A stretch of 40,141 bases of DNA, from positions 1 to 40,141 of the forward strand of contig JADGEQ010000054.1 of NCBI GenBank assembly GCA_016744295.1. The letters are read 5' to 3'. The stretch is from Desulfobacteraceae bacterium. GTDB lineage: Bacteria > Desulfobacterota > Desulfobacteria > Desulfobacterales > Desulfobacteraceae. The translations under genes and the position numbers were made by a program. Of this stretch, positions 33,008 through 40,141 are shown piece by piece (position 1 is the stretch's first letter; each line of letters opens with the position of its first letter). The notes below the pieces were generated by a model. It did not search any database, had not been told where the DNA came from, and worked only from the letters and a program-made list of their open reading frames with translations.

Positions 33008-34261
33008 ATGACCCAAAAGCCAATGGCAGATCTCTATTTCAAAGGTAGCTCCGAGATCATCACCGCCGTCTCAAATAGTGCCGGAAAACTGGCTCGGTAC
33101 AGCAAAGCATCACTGGCTGTAAAAGAGGGTAAGATACTCGCACTGGGCCCAGTTGCCGAAGTGGAAGCAAAAGTGGATGTTACTGGGGCTGAGACAATTA
33201 ATCTGGATGGAAAAATTCTAGCGCCAGGTTTTGTCGATTGTCATACCCATCTCGTATTTGGTAAATCCAGAGCCAAAGAGTTTGCCCTGAAAATGACCCA
33301 GTCTACGGCTGCTATTGAGGCCACCGGACTTGCCACCGGCATTCCCGCCTCCATAGCAATGACCCGTGGGGCTTCGGAGGAGGAGTTGTTTACAAGCGCC
33401 ATGGACCGCTTGAACCGAATGGCGCGCTATGGTACCACAACTGTGGAAAGCAAGAGTGGCTACGGCATCAACCGCGAAGATGAAATGAAGATGCTGCGGG
33501 TAAACCAGCGCTTAAATAAAGAATCCCCTGTGGACCTTGTCAGTACTTTTCTAGGTGCCCACGATTTCCCCCCGGAGATCGACAGGAACAATTCCAAACA
33601 GAGAGAGATCTACATTGCAAAACTGACAACTGAAATCATCCCTGAAGTAGCATCTAAAAGACTTGCTGCATTCTGCGATATCTATTGTGACCATGGCTAC
33701 TATACCGCCAATGAATCTCGTAGAATACTTGAGGCCGGGATTGCCCATGGTTTACGTGCAAAAATCCACACCGACGCTTATTCAGGGATTGGCGGCTCAA
33801 CCCTAGCAGCTGAACTGCCTGCAATTTCAGCCGATCACCTCAATTTCACTACACACGAAGAGATGGAAAAACTTGCTGAACGTGGAGTCATCGGTGTAGT
33901 ATTGCCCGCCTTGGATTTTGCCGCAGGCCACCCGAAACCTTTTGCAGCCAGGGATATGATAGAGGCGGGGATGACTCTGGCCCTTGGCACCAACCTCAAT
34001 CCAGGAAACTGGACCGAATCGATGCGCTTTGTCATGCTTCTTGCATGTCGAAACCATGCCATGTCTCTGGAAGAGGCGTTTATTGCATCAACCCTGGGCG
34101 GTGCCATGGCTATAGGTTGTGAAAATGAAATCGGAAGCCTGGAACCGGGAAAAAAGGCTGACCTACAAATCTGGGACATCCAGAAATTTGAACAGCTGAT
34201 TTACCGTATGGATTTTGACCCCGTGGTCTCAGTAATTAAGGGTGGCAAGATTATTTTTTAG
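33008..34261 (+). CDS. hutI: Imidazolonepropionase
   Basis: A 417-residue amidohydrolase-fold enzyme that opens imidazolonepropionate to N-formimino-glutamate. Metal ligands are visible in GFVDCHTHLVFG (about residues 75-86), CDHGYYT (about 232), KIHTDAY (about 252) and SADHLN (about 275). The late motif LGTNLNPGNW (about 328) corresponds to the usual LGTDxNPG, with asparagine in place of the usual aspartate, which normally binds the metal. The N- and C-terminal small beta domain ends with LEPGKKADLQIWD. It sits between ftcD (9-base gap) and hutH (53-base gap). Assignment is secure; the N for D change is worth noting. Confidence 0.92.
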   Translation: MTQKPMADLYFKGSSEIITAVSNSAGKLARYSKASLAVKEGKILALGPVAEVEAKVDVTGAETINLDGKILAPGFVDCHTHLVFGKSRAKEFALKMTQSTAAIEATGLATGIPASIAMTRGASEEELFTSAMDRLNRMARYGTTTVESKSGYGINREDEMKMLRVNQRLNKESPVDLVSTFLGAHDFPPEIDRNNSKQREIYIAKLTTEIIPEVASKRLAAFCDIYCDHGYYTANESRRILEAGIAHGLRAKIHTDAYSGIGGSTLAAELPAISADHLNFTTHEEMEKLAERGVIGVVLPALDFAAGHPKPFAARDMIEAGMTLALGTNLNPGNWTESMRFVMLLACRNHAMSLEEAFIASTLGGAMAIGCENEIGSLEPGKKADLQIWDIQKFEQLIYRMDFDPVVSVIKGGKIIF

Positions 34262-34314
34262 CTAACTAGAAGGTCTAATTTTGACCTACATATTAACAGT
34301 AACAGGAGAAATCA

Positions 34315-35877
34315 ATGAGTGAAATTGAAATAGATGGTCGCTCCCTGACCCTTGAACAATTAATAGAAGTCGCTTGCAATAATACAAAAGTAGCACCCCT
34401 CTCAGAAGACACAAAGGCAATATTGCGGATCTCACAAAGTTGGATCCAGAAGACAATCGACAGTGATAAAGAAACTATCTACGGCATCAATACCGGTTTT
34501 GGTCCGCTTGCAAATAAGAGAATAGCCCCTGAGGATGCTGCTAAACTTTCTAGAAATGTTCTCCTCGCCTGCCTTGTTGGTGTGGGACCAGACCTTCCAA
34601 TTGAAATAGTGCGAGCAATGATGCTTGTACGCGCAAATACTCTCTGCACAGGACACTCCGGAGTCAGACCACTCCTGGTTCAGACTCTCATAGACATGCT
34701 AAATGGTGGCGTCACCCCTTGTATTCCATCCAAAGGATCTCTCGGAGCAAGCGGAGATCTGGCGCCCCTTTCCCATATGGCAGTTGTCCTCACCAGAGAT
34801 ATTGAAGATGGAGACGGTGGATTCAGTGGAATGGCCTGGTTCAATGGTGAAAAATTAAACGGCGCAGAAGCGATGAAACGGGCTGGTATCGAACGGGTAA
34901 AGCCCGCCGCCAAAGAAGGTTTAGCTCTTTGTAACGGAACAACTTTTATGGTTTCCGCCGGATCCATCGCAATTCATCGTGCACTCTCTCTCTTCGAAAA
35001 TGCGCAACTTGCCGCCGCCCTGAGCCTTGAAGCCTTAACAGGTTTATCTGCGGCATTCCATCCCGAACTTCAGGCTGCAAATAGACTCCCTGGCCAGGTA
35101 GAAACCGCTGCTAAAATCAGAGATTATGTTAAGAACAGCCAACTGGTTGATTCTGACCCTGAACGAGTTCAGGATGCTTATGCACTAAGATGTATTCCAC
35201 AGGTGCTTGGACCCATAAAGCATAATATTGATTTCATCCGTTCCAACATTGAACCACTGCTCAATGGAGCAACAGACAATCCTTTGATCTTCAAAGACAA
35301 CCCTGATGAAAAATCATTTGTTGCAATCTCTGGAGGTAATTTCCATGGAGAAGGAATGGCCATGTGGCTCGATTTTCTCGGAATAGCTGTCGCAGAAATT
35401 GGTAATATTTCAGAAAGACGCACTTTCCGGCTCGTCACGCCAGAGTTAAGCAACGGCTTACCGGCCATGCTGGTAAAAAATCCTGGTCTTAATACCGGAT
35501 TGATGATGCCCCAATACTCAGCAGCTGCTCTGGTATCAGACAATAAAACCTTGGCCCATCCAGATAGCGTAGACTCAATCCCATCCAGTGGCAACCAGGA
35601 AGATCACGTGAGTATGGGAGCCAACAGCGCCCGACACACCCTGGAAATTATCGATAATGTGGTCAACATCATTGCTATTGAAATGCTCACTGCATCCCAG
35701 GCGATAGATTTACGATCAGATGGTCCAAATCGTTTAGGAGATGGTACAACAAAAGCGTATAATGCTATTCGTGAAAAAGTCGCCCCTGTCTATGCAGACA
35801 GAGAGTTACACTTGGATATAAAAACGCTTGCATCCATGATCCAAACAAGCGAGATTTTCTCTAAGCTAACAGACTAA
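34315..35877 (+). CDS. hutH: Histidine ammonia-lyase
   Basis: A 520-residue cytoplasmic enzyme that releases ammonia from histidine to give urocanate, the first step of the pathway. The Ala-Ser-Gly triplet that forms the MIO cofactor is present in GSLGASGDLAPLSH, with the serine at about residue 146. Other conserved blocks are YGINTGFGPLA near 57, NGTTFM near 206, TDNPLIF near 322 and SGNQEDHVSMG near 424. The length is normal for the family. AGGAG lies 8 bases before the start. It is the last gene of the hut operon and is followed by a clear hairpin terminator. Confidence 0.96.
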   Translation: MSEIEIDGRSLTLEQLIEVACNNTKVAPLSEDTKAILRISQSWIQKTIDSDKETIYGINTGFGPLANKRIAPEDAAKLSRNVLLACLVGVGPDLPIEIVRAMMLVRANTLCTGHSGVRPLLVQTLIDMLNGGVTPCIPSKGSLGASGDLAPLSHMAVVLTRDIEDGDGGFSGMAWFNGEKLNGAEAMKRAGIERVKPAAKEGLALCNGTTFMVSAGSIAIHRALSLFENAQLAAALSLEALTGLSAAFHPELQAANRLPGQVETAAKIRDYVKNSQLVDSDPERVQDAYALRCIPQVLGPIKHNIDFIRSNIEPLLNGATDNPLIFKDNPDEKSFVAISGGNFHGEGMAMWLDFLGIAVAEIGNISERRTFRLVTPELSNGLPAMLVKNPGLNTGLMMPQYSAAALVSDNKTLAHPDSVDSIPSSGNQEDHVSMGANSARHTLEIIDNVVNIIAIEMLTASQAIDLRSDGPNRLGDGTTKAYNAIREKVAPVYADRELHLDIKTLASMIQTSEIFSKLTD

Positions 35878-35883
35878 TTAATT

Positions 35884-35933
35884 AAGGCTCAAGGAAAACG
35901 GACTGAATCTGCATACCTTGAGCCTTATTTCTT
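35884..35933 (+). terminator. Terminator of the hut operon
   Basis: A perfect 11-bp stem (35884-35894, AAGGCTCAAGG, with 35916-35926) and a 21-base loop are followed by ATTTCTT. It starts 6 bases after the hutH stop codon. Confidence 0.75.
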
Positions 35934-35944
35934 CAACAAATTAT

Positions 35945-36055
35945 CAATTTCCGGTTCTTTCGGGAAAGGAAAACCTGAAAATTATCCTGCTGATACCCGA
36001 GGCTTTCAAGCGTACAAGCCTTTTGGCAGCTGGAAAACCTTTTCCCATTAAATGA
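35945..36055 (+). pseudogene. Truncated copy of the small gene at 24.3 kb
   Basis: The stretch reads QFPVLSGKENLKIILLIPEAF and on to a TGA at 36053-36055, matching the last third of the 102-residue protein encoded at 24322-24630. The DNA match runs without gaps from 35946 to 36089. The first two thirds of the gene and its promoter are missing; the hut terminator ends 12 bases before the match begins. It is therefore a dead fragment that marks a rearrangement junction. Confidence 0.88.
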
Positions 36056-36096
36056 AAAAAGGTTCAATAAGAACAGCTGGACACGTGCACTGACAA

Positions 36097-36885
36097 TTAA
36101 AAGGGAATCACATCCAAAGCATCGAATATGTGGTCACAAAAGATGTTTGTGATACCATCGATCTCCCCAATGCCATAATCCACCACAGTAACCTCAATTT
36201 TATGCCGCTCAAATGTTTTTTGCCAGGAATCGGGTTCACAGGTGAGATCCTCTGCAAAATGGACCCCTGCCACCAGCATGAAGGGAACCAGACAGACCTT
36301 TTTAAACCCGGCAGATTTTATACGTTCAAGGGTATGGTCCATGCCGGGGTATTCTTCCACCACGCCCAGAAATATGCGGTTACCGTAATTTTGGCGCAGG
36401 ATAGATTCCAGTGCCGGATATGCGGTCCAGGCTGGGTGGTCTGTGCCGTGGCCCACAAGGATGATTGCCTGGTCCGTGTCCTGGGGGAGGATGAGGGACA
36501 GGGACTTTGCAACAGCAGCATAATCTTTGTGGGAGGTGAGCAGGGGCAACCCCATGGCCGACCGGATATTGACCTGGTCCCGTTGTGTGACCAATCGGTC
36601 AAATTCATGGCCGCAGATCAGATGCAAGGACTGGATCACCACCCATTCATGACCCTTTTCTGCAAGGGATAGGGCCATCTCAACGGGGTCTTTTAAATTT
36701 AATTTCTTTTTTTTCTTCATGGCGTGCCTGACCATTCTGGAGGAATAGGCCCAATGGATCTGATGATCCGGGAATCTTTGCCTGAAGACCCGGTCCATTC
36801 GATCATAGGTGGAAAAAGCCCGGGCAGTGGTGCCAAAAGCCGTGAGGATGATGGGAATACTATTTTTTAGCGAAGGTTTTTGCAT
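36097..36885 (-). CDS. cbiK: Anaerobic cobaltochelatase CbiK
   Basis: A 262-residue class II chelatase that inserts Co2+ into sirohydrochlorin at the start of anaerobic cobalamin synthesis. It shows LTAFGTT near residue 14, YSSRMVRHAM, IQSLHLICGHEF (H88, H93), the two metal-site histidines in VGHGTDH (H146) and LVAGVHFAEDL (H209), and GVVEEYPG with a glutamate near 178. I chose the ATG at 36885, which overlaps the end of the TPR gene by 26 bases; the frame is open further upstream inside that gene but with no family similarity. No signal peptide is seen, so unlike the periplasmic CbiK of some Desulfovibrio it should be cytoplasmic. It is the last gene of a TonB-system operon, an unusual place for a biosynthetic chelatase. 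Confidence 0.93.
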   Translation of the reverse strand: MQKPSLKNSIPIILTAFGTTARAFSTYDRMDRVFRQRFPDHQIHWAYSSRMVRHAMKKKKKLNLKDPVEMALSLAEKGHEWVVIQSLHLICGHEFDRLVTQRDQVNIRSAMGLPLLTSHKDYAAVAKSLSLILPQDTDQAIILVGHGTDHPAWTAYPALESILRQNYGNRIFLGVVEEYPGMDHTLERIKSAGFKKVCLVPFMLVAGVHFAEDLTCEPDSWQKTFERHKIEVTVVDYGIGEIDGITNIFCDHIFDALDVIPF

Positions 36886-38284
36886 CTGTGTTTTCCTGTT
36901 GGCGGATATGGGTTTGAAGTGTTTTGATATGCCCAAGGGCGGCCCGGGCGGATTTTTTCTGGGATTTAAAGGCAACAGCCTTTGAAAAGGCGTTTTGCGC
37001 CCGGTCAAGGCAATCTTGGTCCTGGGAATTCTGGTTCAGGGCGGCATATCCCAGCATGAGCCAGGCTGGGCCCAGGATTTTCGGATCCGGTTTTTCCTGT
37101 TTCAAAAGTGCTTTCACCAGGCACCCATAGGCATCGGCAGCCCTTGCATATTTTTTTTGTCTGTACAATATCCGGGCCTTCAGGCCAAGGAGCCTTATAT
37201 CCTGGGCGACGGACAATCCTTTTTCAATCCAGACAAGGGCCTTGTCCGGTTCATGGGCCAGACACCAGGCCTGACCGATTTTAAGAAGATGTTCCGGGGT
37301 CTGGGTGTCTTTTATGGCTGCCTGATAAAACCGGCCGGCTTTGACAGGAACATCAAGACCCAAATACAGATCACCGGCCAACATGAGCTCCCTTTGGGTC
37401 ATGGGGGTAAGATATCCGTAAATAACCAGGGCGGAAACCGCCTGTTTCAATTGATTGCCATTCAGGTGGATCTGGCACAGGGCCATCCACCATTTGGGTT
37501 CCAGGGGGTCGGTCCGGGTCAAAAAACGGGCAAATCTCAATGCCTTTTTCTCCATTTTCAAGGAAAGGTATTGATACAAAAGGACCTCCTGCCATTTTTT
37601 CTTTTGTCCACCCTTGGTTTTTGTGGCCAGTTCCTCAAGGATCGGGAGGGCCTGGGAATAGCGTTCCAGGGAAAACAGGATATTAACAAAACTTTCTTTC
37701 CATCCAAGACGAATCTTGCCCGGATGGGACTGTATCAGATGCTCAAACACGGCCAGGGCCTTTTGCGAATCATCTGCCTGGAAATGGCAGATCCCGGCAT
37801 AATACAGATGAATGGGCTTGGGGGGCTGTGAGGTCTTGTATCCGTTTTCAAAGGCAAAACCTGCCCTGGCAAAAAAGGATGATTCATACAGGCTTTTGGC
37901 CAGGTTAAGCCATCCGGCACAAAAAGCGGGACTCTGTTGAACTGACGCCTCAAAACACAAGATAGCGCTTTGGTGTTGATCGAGGGTGAGGTAGTAGTTG
38001 CCCAAAAGAAAATTGATATAATAGTGGGTGGCGGCTTTCTTTTTTTTGAATTCTTCCAGCAATGAAATGGCGCGGTTGATCTCTCCGTTCTGGAACAGTA
38101 CCTGGGCGCGGGTTACGCAAATACCGGCGGCCAGGGAAAGCGGGTCCTGATTGGTATTGGAATTTGCAGGCTGATTTATAGTTTGGGCATTGGCAAAAGT
38201 CGGGGTAAGAAAGACAAAATACCAGAGAAGTGTGACCAGCCAGGGGATAGCCATTAGGAATATGGGGTTAACTCGTTGTTTCAT
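36860..38284 (-). CDS. Tetratricopeptide-repeat protein of the TonB operon
   Basis: A 474-residue protein with a signal peptide (about 1-33, NPIFLMAIPWLVTLLWYFV then ANA), followed by many 34-residue helix pairs of TPR type (for example ALVWIEKGLSVAQDIRLLGLKARI, partly quoted). It should be periplasmic. TPR proteins are regularly the last component encoded in exbB-exbD-tonB clusters of the Vibrio TonB2/TtpC type, where they assist energy transfer. The start forms an ATGA overlap with the tonB stop. An earlier in-frame start inside tonB is unlikely because it would remove the signal peptide from the N-terminus. Confidence 0.85.
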   Translation of the reverse strand: MKQRVNPIFLMAIPWLVTLLWYFVFLTPTFANAQTINQPANSNTNQDPLSLAAGICVTRAQVLFQNGEINRAISLLEEFKKKKAATHYYINFLLGNYYLTLDQHQSAILCFEASVQQSPAFCAGWLNLAKSLYESSFFARAGFAFENGYKTSQPPKPIHLYYAGICHFQADDSQKALAVFEHLIQSHPGKIRLGWKESFVNILFSLERYSQALPILEELATKTKGGQKKKWQEVLLYQYLSLKMEKKALRFARFLTRTDPLEPKWWMALCQIHLNGNQLKQAVSALVIYGYLTPMTQRELMLAGDLYLGLDVPVKAGRFYQAAIKDTQTPEHLLKIGQAWCLAHEPDKALVWIEKGLSVAQDIRLLGLKARILYRQKKYARAADAYGCLVKALLKQEKPDPKILGPAWLMLGYAALNQNSQDQDCLDRAQNAFSKAVAFKSQKKSARAALGHIKTLQTHIRQQENTDAKTFAKK

Positions 38285-38970
38285 TCCGTCTCCAATCTGA
38301 ACCGTATGGTGGTCCGGGCCAGTGTGGCAACCGGGATACCCTCCATGGTTCCGGGCTTGAATTTCCACTGGGACACGCAGGCGATCACACTTTTATCAAA
38401 TATGTGTTCGGGCTTTGAATCAAGTATCCGGACTTGTTGGACCAAGCCCTTTTTGTTTACCAGAAATTCCACAGTTACAAGGCCTTCAATTCCCCGGCGG
38501 GTTGCCAGCATGGGATAGATGGGCGGAATCTTTACCAGGGGGGTAAGGGGGGAATCCAGCTCGCCCATGGTATAGTGATCTTTGAGTAGGGGACTATCCA
38601 TGGCAAAATGTTCAAGGCCCGGCATCACAAGTTCCATGGAAGCCTTGGGCAGTTTTGGATTTAATTGAAAGGCAGGCTGTGGTTTTAAGATAGGTTTCAG
38701 ACTGGATCGTATCTCTGACCTTTGTTTGAAAGATTTTATGACCTTTGTTTTTGCAGGTTTTACTTGCTTTGGTTTTTCCGGTTTTTTTTTGTGGGGCGGG
38801 GTTAGGGTTCTTTTGACCCGGATGACCTGAACCTGACTGATCTCTTCCAAAGCGCCGGGCAAATCCGGAACCCTCTGGAGTCCCGGCATGAGGCCAAAGA
38901 GGCTGACATTGAGCAGAACGGAACCGACCAGGGCAAAGGCCCATCCAGAAAAGGATCGCAGGGAAGGCAT
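38281..38970 (-). CDS. tonB: TonB-family energy transducer
   Basis: A 229-residue protein with one N-terminal membrane helix (about residues 9-30), a proline/lysine-rich spacer (TPPHKKKPEKPKQVKP) and the C-terminal TonB domain (about 145-229) with PPIYPMLATRRGIEGLVTVEF and VSQWKFKPGT. It spans the periplasm and passes energy from the ExbB-ExbD motor to outer-membrane receptors. A likely client is the cobalamin-regulated receptor encoded at 21.3-23.3 kb. It starts 5 bases after exbD. Confidence 0.93.
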   Translation of the reverse strand: MPSLRSFSGWAFALVGSVLLNVSLFGLMPGLQRVPDLPGALEEISQVQVIRVKRTLTPPHKKKPEKPKQVKPAKTKVIKSFKQRSEIRSSLKPILKPQPAFQLNPKLPKASMELVMPGLEHFAMDSPLLKDHYTMGELDSPLTPLVKIPPIYPMLATRRGIEGLVTVEFLVNKKGLVQQVRILDSKPEHIFDKSVIACVSQWKFKPGTMEGIPVATLARTTIRFRLETE

Positions 38971-38975
38971 GGTGA

Positions 38976-39395
38976 TCAGGCTCCCGGATCCAGGTTTGCG
39001 GCAATGGCAACATTTGGAGCGCCGGCAAGTTTGCAGGCATCCATGACCGTGATCACAAGGCCGGTCAGGCTCTCCTTGTCCGCCACAATCACCACATTAC
39101 CTTCCGGATTTTCCGCCAGGGCCCGTTCCACATTGACCCGGACCGCCCGGACATCCACCTTTCGCCTGTCAATGTGGATGGTGTTATCCTTTGTAACGCC
39201 AATGAGGATGGTGGTTTTTGTTTTACTGACGGCGGTTGACGCCGTGGGTCTTGCGATGTCCACACCGGTCTCTTTTACAAAGGAGGTGGTAACCAGAAAA
39301 AAAATCAATAAAATAAACACCATATCAATGAGCGGGGCAATATTCAATTCAAGGTTTTTTGAATTTGCCCGCCTGGCAGCACTGATGTTAAGCAT
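38976..39395 (-). CDS. exbD: ExbD/TolR-family biopolymer transport protein
   Basis: A 139-residue protein with a single N-terminal helix (about 20-40) in LELNIAPLIDMVFILLIFFLVT, where the aspartate at the head of the helix is the proton-carrying residue of ExbD, and a periplasmic domain ending in GAPNVAIAAN. It pairs with the ExbB encoded 30 bases upstream. Spacing to tonB is 5 bases. Confidence 0.95.
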   Translation of the reverse strand: MLNISAARRANSKNLELNIAPLIDMVFILLIFFLVTTSFVKETGVDIARPTASTAVSKTKTTILIGVTKDNTIHIDRRKVDVRAVRVNVERALAENPEGNVVIVADKESLTGLVITVMDACKLAGAPNVAIAANLDPGA

Positions 39396-39425
39396 GGGGG
39401 TTCGTTCCTTTATTTATCATAATGT

Positions 39426-40025
39426 CTATAAAAAACGCTTTAGATAGATGCCCGTGGCAGCAATCCGATACTTTAAATTATTGGCTCTTTTGGTTAAAAA
39501 ACCCGCCATGTAAAGGCCGGGGATGGAAACCATGAGACCTGTCTGTGTAGAGATCAGGGCCACGGAAATACCCCCTGCCATGGCGTTGGCATTGCCGGTG
39601 CCAAAATGGGTAATGACAGCAAAGGTCTCCATCATTCCCAAAACCGTGCCCAAAAGACCCAAAAGGGGAGCAACCCCGGCCAGGATACCGATAACACCAA
39701 GATAGGTGTCCACCGATGCCACCAGTCTTACCACAATTTCATCCAGGATAAATTCATCCAGATGGGGATCATGGCTTCTGGCCAAAAGCAATTGCCTTAC
39801 CAGCAAAGAAGTGACGCCCTGGTATCGGTCATGGGGCATCTGGTTGGTTTTCACAAGTTCCCCTGCTTTTTCCCGGGGTATGTTTCGTACATAAAGCCTA
39901 TGCATGAACAGGGCCCGGTTGATGATCAAAACCCACAGACAAAGGGATATAATCAGAAGGGGGACCATGACGATCCCGCCTGATTGGATATAACCTTCCA
40001 TGGACAATAGGAGTTCTTTGATCAT
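39426..40025 (-). CDS. exbB: ExbB/TolQ/MotA-family proton channel protein
   Basis: A 199-residue inner-membrane protein with three helices (about residues 17-38, 105-130, 145-175) and the family signature GVAPLLGLLGTVLGMMETF followed by ISVALISTQTGLMVSIPGLYM. It forms the proton channel of the TonB motor. The ATG at 40025 lies 4 bases after the stop of the preceding gene; an upstream in-frame start at 40046 would overlap that gene and lacks family similarity. Confidence 0.94.
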   Translation of the reverse strand: MIKELLLSMEGYIQSGGIVMVPLLIISLCLWVLIINRALFMHRLYVRNIPREKAGELVKTNQMPHDRYQGVTSLLVRQLLLARSHDPHLDEFILDEIVVRLVASVDTYLGVIGILAGVAPLLGLLGTVLGMMETFAVITHFGTGNANAMAGGISVALISTQTGLMVSIPGLYMAGFLTKRANNLKYRIAATGIYLKRFL

Positions 40026-40029
40026 GGGC

Positions 40030-40141
40030 TTACCCCTTGCAGTCATTCCGGTTCATGAACACCAGGTTGACAAAGGCCACGGATTTTTCCTCCATTTTGG
40101 ATATCTGGGTTTCAACCCTGCGGCTTAAAAAGGTATGGGCC
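40030..40141 (-). CDS. 3' end of a larger ExbB-like (TtpC-like) gene
   Basis: The last 36 codons of a gene that runs out of the window. It reads AHTFLSRRVETQISKMEEKS and ends ...NDCKG, the usual C-terminal coiled end of MotA/TolQ/ExbB proteins. A second ExbB-type protein directly before exbB-exbD-tonB-TPR is the arrangement of TtpC-containing TonB systems. The N-terminal part cannot be seen, so the TtpC label is inference from gene order. Confidence 0.6.
   Translation of the reverse strand, partial: AHTFLSRRVETQISKMEEKSVAFVNLVFMNRNDCKG

Noticed and set aside
24506..36089. Transposon or integrative element carrying the hut genes
   Set aside because: No transposase, integrase, terminal inverted repeats or tRNA target is present, and the flanking repeats are about 19 per cent diverged, which does not fit a fresh target duplication.
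36995..37831. 278-codon plus-strand frame opposite the TPR gene
   Set aside because: It is a shadow of the TPR coding sequence; the opposite strand has signal peptide, repeats and operon context.

Overview
The window looks like chromosomal DNA of an anaerobic Gram-negative bacterium. I infer Desulfobacterota, probably a Desulfobacteraceae-like sulfate reducer. The grounds are the anaerobic cobaltochelatase CbiK, an ATP-dependent 2-hydroxyacyl-CoA-dehydratase-type electron donor, a NapH/NosR-like polyferredoxin, a TonB system of ExbB/ExbD/TonB/TPR type and many cobalamin riboswitches. No rRNA, tRNA, insertion sequence or CRISPR array was seen.

Layout. 1-2.1 kb: a DEAD-box RNA helicase and a Yip1-like membrane protein. 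2.1-9.1 kb (minus strand): an acyl-CoA synthetase, a small membrane subunit and a sodium:solute symporter, next to a NarL-type response regulator and a dCache/PAS histidine kinase; this looks like a carboxylate uptake and activation unit with its own two-component system. 9.2-10.9 kb: a SulP anion transporter. 11.1-20.9 kb (plus): a cobalamin riboswitch with intrinsic terminator, then eight tightly packed genes: DUF2162 membrane protein, ExbB-like channel, DUF2149 (ExbD-like), an exported membrane-anchored CobN-like chelatase, an unknown exported protein, a membrane polyferredoxin, a double-cubane/HgdB-like protein and its ATP-dependent activator. 21.0-23.3 kb: a second cobalamin riboswitch and a TonB-dependent receptor. 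23.3-24.3 kb: gene-poor DNA with a third, minus-strand cobalamin riboswitch that has a promoter and a terminator but no convincing gene. 24.3-26.4 kb: a sigma-54-type promoter, a small unknown gene, a NifX/NifB-like protein and a FAD amine oxidase. 26.4-26.8 kb: gene remnants. 27.0-35.9 kb: a complete histidine utilisation (hut) cluster. 35.9-40.1 kb: a decayed copy of the 24.3 kb gene, then on the minus strand cbiK, TPR, tonB, exbD, exbB and the 3' end of a larger ExbB-like (TtpC-like) gene.

How the genes work together. The two halves around the hut cluster are linked by corrinoid/tetrapyrrole biology: a B12-controlled receptor brings a substrate through the outer membrane, the TonB operon with cbiK could power it, and the riboswitch-1 operon places a CobN-type chelatase outside the cytoplasm with a proton-channel module and an ATP-driven low-potential electron donor. 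I propose that this operon inserts or removes metal in, or reduces, an imported corrinoid or related tetrapyrrole. The parts are seen in the sequence; the joint function is inference. The hut cluster appears AT-richer than its flanks and lies inside an 11.4 kb segment bounded by 144-bp diverged direct repeats, so it may be an insertion into an older cobalt/corrinoid locus.
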